In this document: piece after piece, positions 27,581-36,687 of the stretch
How positions within the stretch are numbered: position 1 is the stretch's first letter
Layout: every line of letters begins with the position of its first letter
Origin: Bradyrhizobium sp. 21
Lineage (GTDB): Bacteria > Pseudomonadota > Alphaproteobacteria > Rhizobiales > Xanthobacteraceae
Direction of reading: 5' to 3'
Assembly (NCBI RefSeq): GCF_023073335.1
Contig: NZ_JADPJG010000012.1
Coordinates: 1-64,000 of the forward strand
Length of the DNA: 64,000 bases
The notes under the pieces: model-generated
What the model saw: only the letters and a program-made list of their open reading frames with translations
Told to the model about the DNA's origin: nothing
Databases searched by the model: none
Made by a program: the position numbers and the translations under genes

Positions 27581-28792
27581 ATGCGCGCGCTTCTGGTTTG
27601 CCCGACAGTTTTATTGGCGGCTCTGCTTGCAGTGTCGCCCGAGATCGCCTCCGCCCAGATGAAGCTGTCGCCGAAGGCCACGGCGCCCGGCGGCGCCGAG
27701 ACGCGCTATTTCACCTCGATCGACGGATTGATGGACGGCAATGCCGACGTGATCCTGAAGGAGACACGCCAGGGCAAGACCGTCACCGCGGCCGTGCTCG
27801 ACGTCTGCTATCCCGTCGCGAAGAATTCCGACCGCAAGGACCGCTTCGTCGTCAATCTCCAGGTCGCGGGCCAGAACCTGACCGGCACGACGCAAAGCCT
27901 CGGCGCGAAGGCGCCCGTCACCGTCAAGCTGCTGCGCAAACAGGCCGGAGACACCTTCGAATTCCGCGGCCAGATCAGCATCGGCCAGGCGGTGACCGAG
28001 GTCACCTCGCCCGACAATTCCGATCTCAGCGAGAAGGAGTTTCTGGACAACCAGACCTCCGACGACGGCATCACGCCGCAGCCGAAGGATTTCACCGACG
28101 TCTCGCCGGAAGCGATCGCGGTCAAGGTCAAGCTGGACGCCGCGACCGAGTTCCTGAAGAGCCTGAAGGGCCAGGACGTCGAAGTGACGCTGGCGAGCCT
28201 CAATGTCGGCTGCGATGCGCTGCGCGCTGGCGAGCAGACCATCAACATGTCGGTCGATCCGGAGCGCGCAGGCGCGCTGCTGGCAAAATTCAAGGCGATG
28301 CCGGGCGTCACCGCCGCGGGCTGGACCGCGGGCATGACCGAGATGGACCGCACCATCCGCATCCCCGCCGCCGACTGGCGCGACGGCGACAAGATCAACC
28401 GCGACAAGCTCTCGGCCGCCGTGGCGGGCGTGCTGGCCAGGACACTCGCGGCAAAGCCGGTCTCGCAAAGCTTCAACCCCGCCACCGGCAAGCTCAAGCT
28501 GGTCTTCAAGCGGCCGAACCAGGATTTCCCGGCGCTCGAGCTCACCGACACGATCGAGGTTGCGGGTCTCGTCTCGCCCGACAAGCCCGGCACGACCGAC
28601 AAGCTCATGCTCTGGATCGGCAGCCCCGCGACTACGACCACCGATGAGAGCAGCGGCGCCAAGCTCAATCTCTCGGACGAAGCGGCAGCCGACGAGGAAG
28701 GCGATCAGCCCGACGACAACGGCTCGGTCGAGGCGCTCGCCAAGGAGCTGAAGGGCCAGCGTTGGGACGCCGACAAGTCGGTGTGGAAATAA
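27581..28792 (+). CDS. Conserved secreted protein of unknown function
   Basis: The 403-residue protein has a signal peptide (MRALLVCPTVLLAALLAVSPEIASAQ). Two similar beta-rich halves follow: an N-terminal domain with DVILKETRQGKTVTAAVLDVCYP and a second part with TEMDRTIRIPAADWRDGDKINRDKLSAAVAGVLARTLA. The tail is acidic (DEAAADEEGDQPDDNGS). No family recognised. The ATG at 27581 with GAGG upstream is chosen; an earlier Met would extend into a dispersed repeat. It is probably monocistronic. Confidence 0.85.
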   Translation: MRALLVCPTVLLAALLAVSPEIASAQMKLSPKATAPGGAETRYFTSIDGLMDGNADVILKETRQGKTVTAAVLDVCYPVAKNSDRKDRFVVNLQVAGQNLTGTTQSLGAKAPVTVKLLRKQAGDTFEFRGQISIGQAVTEVTSPDNSDLSEKEFLDNQTSDDGITPQPKDFTDVSPEAIAVKVKLDAATEFLKSLKGQDVEVTLASLNVGCDALRAGEQTINMSVDPERAGALLAKFKAMPGVTAAGWTAGMTEMDRTIRIPAADWRDGDKINRDKLSAAVAGVLARTLAAKPVSQSFNPATGKLKLVFKRPNQDFPALELTDTIEVAGLVSPDKPGTTDKLMLWIGSPATTTTDESSGAKLNLSDEAAADEEGDQPDDNGSVEALAKELKGQRWDADKSVWK

Positions 28793-28797
28793 GCTTG

Positions 28798-28938
28798 TCT
28801 ATCGTGCCCCGGACGCAGCGCTTAAGCGCTGCAGAGCCGCGGCCCAGGAGCCGCACGCGAGATCGTGGATGGACATCTGGGTCCCGGCTCTGCGGCGCAG
28901 CGCTTGCGCGCTACGCCTTGTCCGGGACACGAGGGCCG
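28798..28938. repeat. Intergenic inverted repeat block
   Basis: CGTGCCCCGGACGCAGCGCTTAAGCGCTGC at the left matches, inverted, GCAGCGCTTGCGCGCTACGCCTTGTCCGGGACACG at the right. It is a typical bradyrhizobial dispersed repeat between convergent genes and may also serve as a transcription stop. Confidence 0.75.
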
Positions 28939-28941
28939 TGC

Positions 28942-29340
28942 CTAATTCCCGTTGACGCGAAAGCGCAGCGGCTTCGGGCCGACCAGCGTCAGCACGTCGC
29001 CCTGGCGCTTCCAGGTCTCGACGCTGCCGAGCGCTGCGACGAGCTCGTCGTCGGCCTGCGCCCTTGCCGGCGGACAGGAGCGGTCCTGGATCGGGCCGGG
29101 CATGAAGATCACGGTGTTCCCGGCGACCGAGAACTGGCCCTTGCCGCCCTTGCACCAGAGCTCCAGCACCACCTCGCCATTGTCGCCGATCTCGATGTTC
29201 GGAATCCGCTTCGAGCCCGGCTGCGGCAGCGCCTCCAGCGTCATCTCGGTGCCGAACGGAAAACCGTCCTCCGCACGCGCGAGCGTGGACATCGCGAGCA
29301 TTGCAACCGAGACACACACCATCTGCCTGAGCGAAACCAT
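28942..29340 (-). CDS. Secreted META/HslJ-like domain protein
   Basis: The 132-residue protein has a signal peptide ending LARAED, then a single domain resembling META/HslJ: GEVVLELWCKGGKGQFSVAGNTVIFMPGP (key positions) and the terminal ELVAALGSVETWKRQGDVLTLVGPKPLRFRV. HslJ-type proteins are periplasmic or lipoprotein and linked to stress or novobiocin resistance in E. coli. The family assignment is by pattern and moderate. Confidence 0.75.
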   Translation of the reverse strand: MVSLRQMVCVSVAMLAMSTLARAEDGFPFGTEMTLEALPQPGSKRIPNIEIGDNGEVVLELWCKGGKGQFSVAGNTVIFMPGPIQDRSCPPARAQADDELVAALGSVETWKRQGDVLTLVGPKPLRFRVNGN

Positions 29341-29420
29341 GAGACCTCTCGACCGACCTGATCTGCGGCACCTTCTATAAGACCGCGGCGCCGTTGAGAA
29401 GGTTCGCTCGACGTGGGCGC

Positions 29421-29456
29421 AAAAATCCCCGCAAGGCGGCGAAGCCGTGCGGGGAT
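29421..29456 (-). terminator. Intrinsic terminator of lctP
   Basis: On the minus strand ATCCCCGCACGGC - TTC - GCCGCCTTGCGGGGATTTTT follows the permease stop (29482) by about 25 bases. It has a strong stem with a T run. Confidence 0.88.
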
Positions 29457-29481
29457 CTACGTCGAGGCCGGGCGTGGCCCG

Positions 29482-31146
29482 CTACTTCAGCACCATCGTC
29501 GTGAACGGATAGACATAGGCCTGCAACGTCACGAGCACACCGACGAGGCAGGCCAGCACGATCGAGTGCCAGAACACGAAACGCAGGATCGTGCCCTCGT
29601 GGCCGTACCAGTTGGTCGCCGTGGAGGCGACCACGATCGACTGCGCGTCGATCATCTTGCCCATGACGCCGCCGGACGAGTTCGCCGCGCCCATCAGGAT
29701 CGGCGACAGGCCAAGCTGCTCGGAGGTGATCTTCTGCAAGTTTCCGAACAGCACGTTGGAGGCGGTGTCCGATCCCGTCAGCGCCACGCCGAGCCAGCCG
29801 AGCAGCGTGCCGAAGAAGGGATAGAGCACGCCGGTCGCGGCGAAGGCGAGACCGAGCGTCGCGTCGACGCCGGAGAGCCGCGTCAGCGTGCCGATCGCGA
29901 GCATCGCCGAGATCGTGATCAGCGAGATCGCGCACAGCCGGATGGTGCGGCCGTACTGGATCAGCAGGCTGCCGGGACCGACGCCCATGAGGAAGCCCGA
30001 GATGATCGCCGCAATCAGCATGCCCGTGCCGGTGAAGGACAGGTAGGTGAAGCCGAACACCGCGCTCTCTTTCGTCGGCCCTGGCGCGACCGGCGGCATC
30101 TTGTTGATCATCTGGTGCAGCTCGGGAACGGGGTAGTTCCAGGTGAAGATCGAGTTCGCCCAGGTCTTGAAGCCGCCATTGCCCCAGATCAGCATCACGA
30201 TACAGACGATGATCCAAGGCAGCAGCGCGTTGAACAGCTCGCTCTGCGTCAGTGGTGTCTTGTCGAGCGGTTTTGCCGCCGCCATGGTGGCGGCCGATTC
30301 GTCGCGGCCGCGCAGCGCCGGCGACAGCCAGAGCTGCCTCGGCTGCCAGACCTTCAGGAACAGGATCAGCGCGCCCATCGAGATCAGCGACGCCCCGATG
30401 TCGACGATCCAGGGATTGACGTAGTTCGAGATCACGAATTGCGGGACCGCGAACGACACGCCGGTGACCAGGATCGCCGGCCAGACGTCCTTCATGCCCT
30501 TCCAGCCCGCGAACGCCCACACCACCCAGAACGGTACGATCAGCGAGAAGAACGGCAATTGTCGGCCGACCATCGCACCGAGGATGTAGGGATCGAGCCC
30601 GGTGACCGAGGCAAGGCCCTGGATCGGCGTGCCCAGCGCCCCGTAGGCGACCGGCGCGGTGTTGGCAATCAGCGACAGGCCGGAAGCTGCGAGCGGCGAG
30701 AAGCCGAGGCCGATCAGCACGGCGCCGGTGATCGCGACCGGCGTACCGAACCCCGAAGCGCCCTCGAAGAAGGCGCCGAACGAGAACGCGATCAGCAGCA
30801 GTTGCAGCCGGCGGTCCTCGGTGACGCCGCCGACCGCGCGCTTGAGCAGTTCGAAGCGTCCGGTGGTCACTGTCACCTGGTAGAGGAAGATGACGTTGAG
30901 AACGATCCAGCCGATCGGGAAGAAGCCCGTGACGATGCCCAGCACCGAGGCGCGGATCGACATGTTTGCCGGCATCGTGAACACGAAGATCGTGATCAGA
31001 TTGGCAACGATCACGGCGATGACTGCCGCGATATGAGCCTGGACGCGGCCGCTCGCGATCAGGACCAGCAGTGTGACGACAGGGATTGCCGCCGCAATCG
31101 TCGACAGCACAGGGCTGTGCAACGGGTCATAGACTTGATTCCACAT
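29482..31146 (-). CDS. lctP: L-lactate/glycolate permease (LctP family)
   Basis: The 554-residue inner-membrane transporter of the LctP family carries out proton-coupled uptake of lactate and, in some members, glycolate. It has about 12-14 membrane spans. Family stretches include FGAFFEGASGFGTPVAITGA, LIANTAPVAYGALGTPI, LTGSDTASNVLFGNLQ and MGAANSSGGVMGKMIDAQSIVVA. The nearby glcD/glcE/glcF genes would oxidise the imported hydroxyacid (inference from context). It has its own terminator. Confidence 0.95.
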   Translation of the reverse strand: MWNQVYDPLHSPVLSTIAAAIPVVTLLVLIASGRVQAHIAAVIAVIVANLITIFVFTMPANMSIRASVLGIVTGFFPIGWIVLNVIFLYQVTVTTGRFELLKRAVGGVTEDRRLQLLLIAFSFGAFFEGASGFGTPVAITGAVLIGLGFSPLAASGLSLIANTAPVAYGALGTPIQGLASVTGLDPYILGAMVGRQLPFFSLIVPFWVVWAFAGWKGMKDVWPAILVTGVSFAVPQFVISNYVNPWIVDIGASLISMGALILFLKVWQPRQLWLSPALRGRDESAATMAAAKPLDKTPLTQSELFNALLPWIIVCIVMLIWGNGGFKTWANSIFTWNYPVPELHQMINKMPPVAPGPTKESAVFGFTYLSFTGTGMLIAAIISGFLMGVGPGSLLIQYGRTIRLCAISLITISAMLAIGTLTRLSGVDATLGLAFAATGVLYPFFGTLLGWLGVALTGSDTASNVLFGNLQKITSEQLGLSPILMGAANSSGGVMGKMIDAQSIVVASTATNWYGHEGTILRFVFWHSIVLACLVGVLVTLQAYVYPFTTMVLK

Positions 31147-31459
31147 GGTCTTCCTCCCCCACGCATGTGTGCTGCAGGCGGCCCGCGTGGACAGCCGATC
31201 CTGCTTGACGCTGAAGCGATAACCCCCGAGTTGGACGCGAATTCCTCGCGAATGCAGCGGTTCCCGTCCCGCTCACAAGCTCGCGAAATCTCGAAGGGCC
31301 CCGCCCCGCGCCGTTGAAGCCCATGCTAGGGTTGCAAGCTGCGACACGGCAACGCAAATTGCAGAACTTGCGACTTTAGTCTAAGCGCGCCATTTCCGCC
31401 CTCGTCTCAAGTCTTTGGCTCAGGGCAATTGTGCGCATCCCCTCAGGAGACCCCGCTCT
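31147..31459. other. Divergent promoter region lctP / ABC exporter
   Basis: There is no gene in this 313-base spacer. An inverted repeat CGCAA-N10-TTGCG lies at 31353-31372 among several other TTGC/GCAA half-sites and could be an operator. Promoters for both flanking genes are expected here. Confidence 0.45.
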
Positions 31460-33223
31460 GTGAAGAACATCAGCGCCACGCTCGCGACCGTCTGGCGAAT
31501 CGCCATCCCTTATTTCCGATCGGAGGACAAATGGGCCGGCCGCGGCCTCCTCGCCGCCGTTGTCGCAATGGAGCTGGCACTGGTCGCAATCGACGTGCTC
31601 GTGAATCAATGGCAGAACCGGTTCTACAGCGCGTTGCAGGCGAGCGACTGGGACGCGTTCGTCACGCAGATCTGGATCTTCATCGCCCTCGCCTCCACTT
31701 TCATCGCGCTGGCGGTTTACAAGCTGTACCTGAACCAGTGGCTCCAGATCCGCTGGCGGCAATGGCTGACCCGGCACTATCTCGGCGAATGGCTGCAAGG
31801 CGCTACGCATTACCGCATGCAGCTCAAAGGCGATGCCGCCGACAACCCGGACCAGCGCATCACCGAGGACGTCAGGAACTTCGTCGAACAAACGCTGACC
31901 ATCGGGCTCGGCCTGCTCTCGTCCATCGTGACGCTGTTCTCCTTCGTGATCATCCTCTGGGGTCTCTCCAATGCCGCGCCGCTGCACCTGTTCGGCAGCG
32001 ATCTCATGATTCCCGGCTATCTGTGCTGGGGCGCAATGATCTACGCGATCTTCGGCACCGCGCTGACGCACTGGATCGGCGCACCGCTGGTGAACCTCAA
32101 TTTCGAGCAGCAGCGCTATGAGGCCGACTTCCGCTTCAACCTCGTTCGCGTCCGCGAGAACTCCGAGCAGATCGCGCTGCTCAAGGGCGAGGGCGCCGAA
32201 CGCGCCCGCCTGCTGGATCGTTTCGGCTTCGTGATCGGCAACTGGTACGCCATCATGAGCCGGACCAAACGCCTCACTGCGTTCACTGCGAGTTATCAGC
32301 AGGCCGCCGTGATATTTCCCTATGTGCTGGTGGCGCCGGCCTTCTTCGCCAAGAAGATTCAGCTTGGCGACATGATGCAGACTGCATCCGCCTTTTCCAG
32401 CGTACAGGGCGCACTCTCATTCTTCGTCACGGCTTACCGGTCCCTGGCGGAATGGCGCTCCATCGTTGCGCGCCTCGACGGCTTCGAGATGTCGGTCGAT
32501 GCAGCCGCGAACCTGCCGGCGCATGAGCCGGCGATCGCCCTCAAGGTCGCCACCGGCGGTCGCAATATCGGCCTCGAGCAGCTTTGTGTGAACCTGCCCA
32601 ACGGCACGCCGCTGGTGGCCCTCGGGGCCTTTGCCATCCAGACGCCAGAGCGCGTGCTGGTGACCGGACCGTCGGGCTCCGGCAAGTCGACGCTGTTCCG
32701 GGCCATCGCCGGCATTTGGCCGTTCGGTACCGGCACCATCTTCGTCCCCGAAAAGGCGAAGCTGATGATGCTGCCCCAGCGCCCCTATTTCCCGGTCGGC
32801 GTGCTGCGTGACGCCGTCGTCTATCCGGCCGCGCCCGGCGCATTCGAAGGGGCATCCGTCAGGGACGCGCTGATCGCGGTCGGGCTGCCCGACCTCGCCG
32901 AGCGCCTCGAGGAGGAAGGCCACTGGAACCGGATGCTGTCGCTGGGCGAGCAGGAGCGCCTAGGGCTCGCCCGCGCGCTGCTGCACGCGCCGGACTATCT
33001 ATTCCTGGACGAGGCCACCGCCTCGCTGGACGAACCGTCAGAGGCCCGGCTGTACCGGCTGCTGACTGAGAGGCTGCCGCAGGCCACCCTCGTGTCGATC
33101 GGCCACCGCTCGACGCTCGACGCCTTCCATACCCGCAAGGTGACGATGGTGAAGCACGGCGCAGTCCACGTCCTCAGTGACGGTGGCGCGCCGGTCGAGA
33201 AGGAGCCGAGCGCGGCGCGCTGA
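31460..33223 (+). CDS. SbmA/BacA-type ABC transporter with fused ATPase (YddA/BclA-like)
   Basis: This 587-residue protein is an ABC half-transporter. The N-terminal SbmA/BacA-like membrane domain (about residues 1-330, six spans, with LNQWLQIRWRQWLTRHYLGEWL and NPDQRITEDVRNFVEQ) is fused to an ATPase. Walker A GPSGSGKST is at about 404-412, the modified signature SLGEQERLGLARALL at about 493, and Walker B YLFLDEATASLDEP at about 513. The layout matches bacterial YddA and the Bradyrhizobium BclA group, some of which import antimicrobial peptides in nodules. Whether this paralog does so is unknown. The GTG at 31460 has an AGGAGA site. Confidence 0.9.
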   Translation: MKNISATLATVWRIAIPYFRSEDKWAGRGLLAAVVAMELALVAIDVLVNQWQNRFYSALQASDWDAFVTQIWIFIALASTFIALAVYKLYLNQWLQIRWRQWLTRHYLGEWLQGATHYRMQLKGDAADNPDQRITEDVRNFVEQTLTIGLGLLSSIVTLFSFVIILWGLSNAAPLHLFGSDLMIPGYLCWGAMIYAIFGTALTHWIGAPLVNLNFEQQRYEADFRFNLVRVRENSEQIALLKGEGAERARLLDRFGFVIGNWYAIMSRTKRLTAFTASYQQAAVIFPYVLVAPAFFAKKIQLGDMMQTASAFSSVQGALSFFVTAYRSLAEWRSIVARLDGFEMSVDAAANLPAHEPAIALKVATGGRNIGLEQLCVNLPNGTPLVALGAFAIQTPERVLVTGPSGSGKSTLFRAIAGIWPFGTGTIFVPEKAKLMMLPQRPYFPVGVLRDAVVYPAAPGAFEGASVRDALIAVGLPDLAERLEEEGHWNRMLSLGEQERLGLARALLHAPDYLFLDEATASLDEPSEARLYRLLTERLPQATLVSIGHRSTLDAFHTRKVTMVKHGAVHVLSDGGAPVEKEPSAAR

Positions 33224-33261
33224 GGCGTTGGCGGGGGCCGCCGAGCTAAGGCCCTTTGTTG

Positions 33262-33400
33262 CGGCCATCCTTCGAGACGCCCGCCTTTGGCGGGCCCTCA
33301 GGATGAGGTCATCATCGTGGAGAAAGCCCCGACCCTCATGGTGAGGAGCGCCGCCCTACGGCGCGTCTCGAACCACGAAAGACCCGGCCCCTCTCTCGGA
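33262..33400. repeat. Dispersed intergenic repeat
   Basis: It holds CCATCCTTCGAGACGCCCGCC, GGCGGGCCCTCAGGATGAGG, CCTCATGGTGAGGAGCGCC and GCGTCTCGAACCACGA. These are parts of a common bradyrhizobial element with CTTCGAGACG/CGTCTCGAA arms, slightly degenerate. Confidence 0.75.
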
Positions 33401-33426
33401 CACCACCAAAAGCAGTCACCCAAAGC

Positions 33427-33454
33427 AAAAGGGCGGCAGGTTGCCCTGCCGCCC
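33427..33454 (-). terminator. Intrinsic terminator of porin gene
   Basis: On the minus strand GGGCGGCAGG - GCAA - CCTGCCGCCC is followed by TTTTGCTTT, about 26 bases after the porin stop. Confidence 0.88.
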
Positions 33455-33479
33455 TCATCGAGTCGCTTCGGGAAGAAGC

Positions 33480-34493
33480 TTACTTCAGGTTGGCCATCGC
33501 CGTCAGATCGAAGGACAGCTTGGCGATACCAGCCGCGCCGCACCAGTTGGATCCAACGCCGGTCGGGTTGATGGAGGTGACGCTGGTGGTGCCCGAGCCG
33601 TTGAAGGCGCTGGTGAAGGCGTTGCAATTGCCCTTGTTCAGGTCGGTGTCGGAGTAACGCAGATCAAGGGTGAACACCTTGTAGGTGAAGCCGATGCCGA
33701 CGTTCCAGGTGTTGTAGTCGGCGTACTTGATACCGTTCGGGAACGGACCAGCGAAGCCGGGATTGGTGAAGCCGGTGCCGTAGAACGAATCACTGGTACC
33801 GAGGAACTGACGGCCGAACTCACCCGACACGTACATGCCGACGCCGCTCGCACCAAAGACCGTGCTCGGCGCGATGTACTTGGCGGTGACTGACAAATAA
33901 TCGCCCCACGCGCCGGAGTTCAGGAAGTTCGGCGAATAATATTCGTTCAGGCCGAACGCCCAGTTGTCGTTAACCGTATAGGTCACCTTGCCGTAGACTT
34001 CGAAGAAGCTGACGTCTTTCTTCATGACGTTGCCGTTGAGAAGGAAGTTGGTGGCGCACTCGGCGCTGAGCGCTTTGCCGGCCGTGTCGACGGGAGCGCC
34101 GTAGTAGCAGGTGCCGCCCGGGTACAGGTAGCCCCAGACGCCGATGTCGAAGGCAAACGCGCCGAAGGTCGGGCGGATACCGCCGTAGATGTCGACTTCA
34201 GCAGCGGCGCGGTTGGCGAAGGAGATGCTCTCGGCCGAGACGCCGACGTAGAGCTGGAGGTCCTTGTTGACGTTGTAGCGCGGCTCGAAATAGGCCGCGA
34301 CCGACGGCTTGTGGTTCGACTGGGTGACGCCGCGGAAGATGTAGTCGCTCATGATGGCGCCGCCGAAGGCGATATCCCAGGGGTCAAACGCAACCACCGG
34401 CGGGGCTTTCCGAGCCTTCACCGCCATGTCTGCCGCGAAAGCCGAGCCCGTCACCATTGCCAGCGCCGTTGCCAACAAAGCTACTTTTTTCAT
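33480..34493 (-). CDS. TorF-family putative porin (Gcw_chp)
   Basis: The 337-residue outer-membrane beta-barrel protein has a signal peptide (MKKVALLATALAMVTGSAFAAD). The TIGR02001/Gcw_chp pattern is FGGAIMSDYIFRGVTQSNHKPSVAAYFEPRYN, then alternating beta strands such as DIYGGIRPTFGAFAFDIGVWGYLYPG and WAFGLNEYYSPNFLN, ending with LSFDLTAMANLK. The substrate is unknown. The start at 34493 is chosen for the signal peptide. It is monocistronic, with its own terminator. Confidence 0.9.
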   Translation of the reverse strand: MKKVALLATALAMVTGSAFAADMAVKARKAPPVVAFDPWDIAFGGAIMSDYIFRGVTQSNHKPSVAAYFEPRYNVNKDLQLYVGVSAESISFANRAAAEVDIYGGIRPTFGAFAFDIGVWGYLYPGGTCYYGAPVDTAGKALSAECATNFLLNGNVMKKDVSFFEVYGKVTYTVNDNWAFGLNEYYSPNFLNSGAWGDYLSVTAKYIAPSTVFGASGVGMYVSGEFGRQFLGTSDSFYGTGFTNPGFAGPFPNGIKYADYNTWNVGIGFTYKVFTLDLRYSDTDLNKGNCNAFTSAFNGSGTTSVTSINPTGVGSNWCGAAGIAKLSFDLTAMANLK

Positions 34494-34908
34494 TTCGATC
34501 CCCATCACCAGTTCTTAGACCCCAGTCGGATCCCGGAAGCCCCCCGGGGTGCACGACCTGATTGCAAATTTCCTAACTGCGGCAATTTGGATTGAGGGAT
34601 GTCCGCCGTGAAGCAAAAAACACAGGCATCTGCCGACTTTTTGGGCTTTCGGACGATTCCACGAAAGGTTGTCAGGTTGTGTTGCTTCTCGATCACATTA
34701 TTTGCCTTCCAAAGTGCACAAGCAGGTCCGGGTTAGTACGGACCTGATGGCACCGTGCTGTCCGGGCTACGAATCAGGCCGCTCCCCGACGTGACCGTCC
34801 GGGCAAGCCGTCGCGGCGATGCAAAAAGGCCGCAACGTCACCGCTGCGGCCTTCCTGTTGTCGACGACGATCGTCGGATTGGATCCAGCCTTGGATCCAG
34901 CCTTGGAC
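34494..34908. other. Intergenic region porin / histone-like gene
   Basis: These 415 bases contain the porin promoter region, an 8-base perfect hairpin CAGGTCCG-N8-CGGACCTG (34723-34746), the terminator at 34823-34853, a perfect 12-base palindrome CGACGATCGTCG and a 12-base tandem repeat (34879-34914). No coding frame is convincing. Confidence 0.6.
34823..34853 (-). terminator. Intrinsic terminator of histone H1-like gene
   Basis: On the minus strand AAGGCCGCA - N10 - TGCGGCCTT is followed by a T run (TTTTT), about 55 bases past the stop of the Lys-rich protein. Confidence 0.85.
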
Positions 34909-34914
34909 CTAACC
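34879..34914. repeat. 12-base tandem repeat
   Basis: TTGGATCCAGCC occurs twice, followed by the diverged copy TTGGACCTAACC. The array ends across the stop codon of the Lys/Ala-rich gene; the diverged copy supplies the TAG (minus strand, 34909-34911). Confidence 0.85.
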
Positions 34915-35280
34915 TTGTCCCTCGGCCGGCGTCGCTTCCGCAGAAGACGAAGGCATCGCCCAGCTTGTCTCGGCGGCAGGCTCGGGAGCCGGAGCTGCCG
35001 GCGCTGACGGCTTCGGCGCGGGAGCTGCCTTCGCCTTCTTCGGTGCCGCTTTCTTCGCAGCCTTCTTGGCGGCCTTCTTTGGGGCAGCCTGCTTAGCGGA
35101 CTTCTTGGCCGACTTCTTGGCTGCCTTCTTCGGCGCAGCCTTCTTCGCAGATTTCTTCGTGGCCTTCTTGGCAGACTTCTTCGCGGACTTCTTGGCTGCC
35201 TTCTTTGCGGTCTTCTTCGCCGCTACAGCCTTCTTGGCCTTTTTGGCCTTCTTGCTTTTTTTCTTCTTCGCTTTCGCCAT
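34909..35280 (-). CDS. Histone H1-like Lys/Ala-rich protein
   Basis: The 123-residue protein starts MAKAKKKKSKKAKKAKKAV. About 80 residues of repeated KKAAKKSAKK/KKAAPKK units follow, like the C-terminal domain of eukaryotic H1 and bacterial HctB/AlgP-type proteins, and then an acidic-free Pro/Ala tail. A DNA-binding or nucleoid-compacting role is likely from composition only. The ATG at 35280 has a perfect GGAGG Shine-Dalgarno. The internal repeats make its length prone to change between strains. Confidence 0.85.
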   Translation of the reverse strand: MAKAKKKKSKKAKKAKKAVAAKKTAKKAAKKSAKKSAKKATKKSAKKAAPKKAAKKSAKKSAKQAAPKKAAKKAAKKAAPKKAKAAPAPKPSAPAAPAPEPAAETSWAMPSSSAEATPAEGQG

Positions 35281-35364
35281 CGTGGTCCTCCTGTTGCCGC
35301 CGAACAATGGTCGATCGGGCGTCTTCAGCCGTCACCTCCGGACGAAAGCTCAGCCTTTGAAAGC

Positions 35365-36687
35365 TTAAACTTGCGCGTTCAATGCCGGCCGCGACCCGCC
35401 CGTAGCCCAATCGAGAAGCTCAATCGTGTGTACGACCGGAACTGACGTGCCACTGGCAATCTGCACCATGCAGCCGATATTGCCTGCGGCAATCATGTCC
35501 GGCTTGACGCTTGCGATGTTGGCGACCTTGCGATCGCGCAACCGACCCGCAAGCTCGGGCTGGAGAATGTTGTAGGTCCCCGCCGAACCGCAACACAAAT
35601 GGCTCTCCGGCACATCTTTCACCACGAATCCATTCTTGGAAAGCAATTCTTTCGGAAGGCCCGTGATTTTCTGCCCGTGCTGCAACGAACATGCGGAGTG
35701 ATAGGCGACGACGATGTTGTCCTGTCGCGCAGTCGGTTCGAGTCCGAGGGCGGCGACGTATTCGGTGATGTCCTTGGTGAGCGCGGAGACCATCGCCGCA
35801 TCGGCGGCAAATGCGGCGTCCTCTCGCAGCAGATAGCCGTAGTCCTTGATCACGGTGCCGCAGCCGGACGCCGTCACCAGGATGGCGTCGAGCCCCTCGC
35901 CGGCCGCTTCCGTGCGCCACGCCGCGACGTTGGCGCGAGCCCGCGCCAACGCGTCCTGGTCGTTGCCGAGGTGATGGGTCAGCGCGCCGCAGCACTGCTC
36001 GTCCCTGACAAGGACGACCTCGATGCCATGGCGCGTGAGGAGACTGATGGCGGCCTGGTTGATGCGCGGCGCCAGCACCTGCTGGGCGCAGCCCTGAAGC
36101 AGCGCGACCCGGCCACGCTTCTTGCCGAGCGCTGCGAACACGCTGCCGGCGGCGGGCCCCGGCGGCGGCAGCCGGTTCGGCGCCAGCGCCAGCATCGCCT
36201 TGAGGCGCTGAATCAGGCCGGGCGTCGCCGACGGCCGGGGCGTCGGCAGGAGCACGGCCAGCGGACGGGCCAGCCGCGCCAGCCACATGCTCATGCGAAA
36301 GCGCTGCGGATCCGGCAGAACGAAGGCCAGCACCTGGCGCAGCAACCGCTCGGTGAGTGGCCTCTGATAGCGCTCTTCGATCCTGACCCGGGCCTGGTCG
36401 ACCAGGTGCATGTAGTTCACGCCTGAGGGACAGGTCGTCATGCAGGCCAGGCACGACAGGCAGCGGTCGACATGCTTGACCACCTCGGCCGTCGGCGCCT
36501 GGTCCTTCTCCAGCATCTCCTTGATCAAATAGATGCGACCGCGCGGGCTATCGAGCTCGTCGCCGAGCAGTACATAGGTCGGACAGGTTGCGGTGCAGAA
36601 GCCGCAATGGACGCAGGCACGCAGGATCTTGTCGGCTTCGGCGATGTCGGGGTCGGCGAGCTGCGCGAGTGAGAATTCGGTCTTCAT
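35365..36687 (-). CDS. glcF: Glycolate oxidase iron-sulfur subunit
   Basis: The 440-residue GlcF carries two ferredoxin-type 4Fe-4S motifs (C25-x2-C28-x2-C31-x3-C35 and C76-x2-C79-x2-C82-x3-C86). It also has two cysteine-rich CCG domains (EQCCGALTHHLG and HLCCGSAGTYN). With GlcD and GlcE it oxidises glycolate to glyoxylate and passes electrons to the quinone pool at the membrane. It directly follows glcE; the two coding regions are adjacent without a gap. Confidence 0.96.
   Translation of the reverse strand: MKTEFSLAQLADPDIAEADKILRACVHCGFCTATCPTYVLLGDELDSPRGRIYLIKEMLEKDQAPTAEVVKHVDRCLSCLACMTTCPSGVNYMHLVDQARVRIEERYQRPLTERLLRQVLAFVLPDPQRFRMSMWLARLARPLAVLLPTPRPSATPGLIQRLKAMLALAPNRLPPPGPAAGSVFAALGKKRGRVALLQGCAQQVLAPRINQAAISLLTRHGIEVVLVRDEQCCGALTHHLGNDQDALARARANVAAWRTEAAGEGLDAILVTASGCGTVIKDYGYLLREDAAFAADAAMVSALTKDITEYVAALGLEPTARQDNIVVAYHSACSLQHGQKITGLPKELLSKNGFVVKDVPESHLCCGSAGTYNILQPELAGRLRDRKVANIASVKPDMIAAGNIGCMVQIASGTSVPVVHTIELLDWATGGSRPALNAQV

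Noticed and set aside
29413..31317. A 634-codon open frame antisense to lctP
   Set aside because: Arg/Asp/Gln-rich composition without domains, fully opposite the clear permease gene and its terminator.
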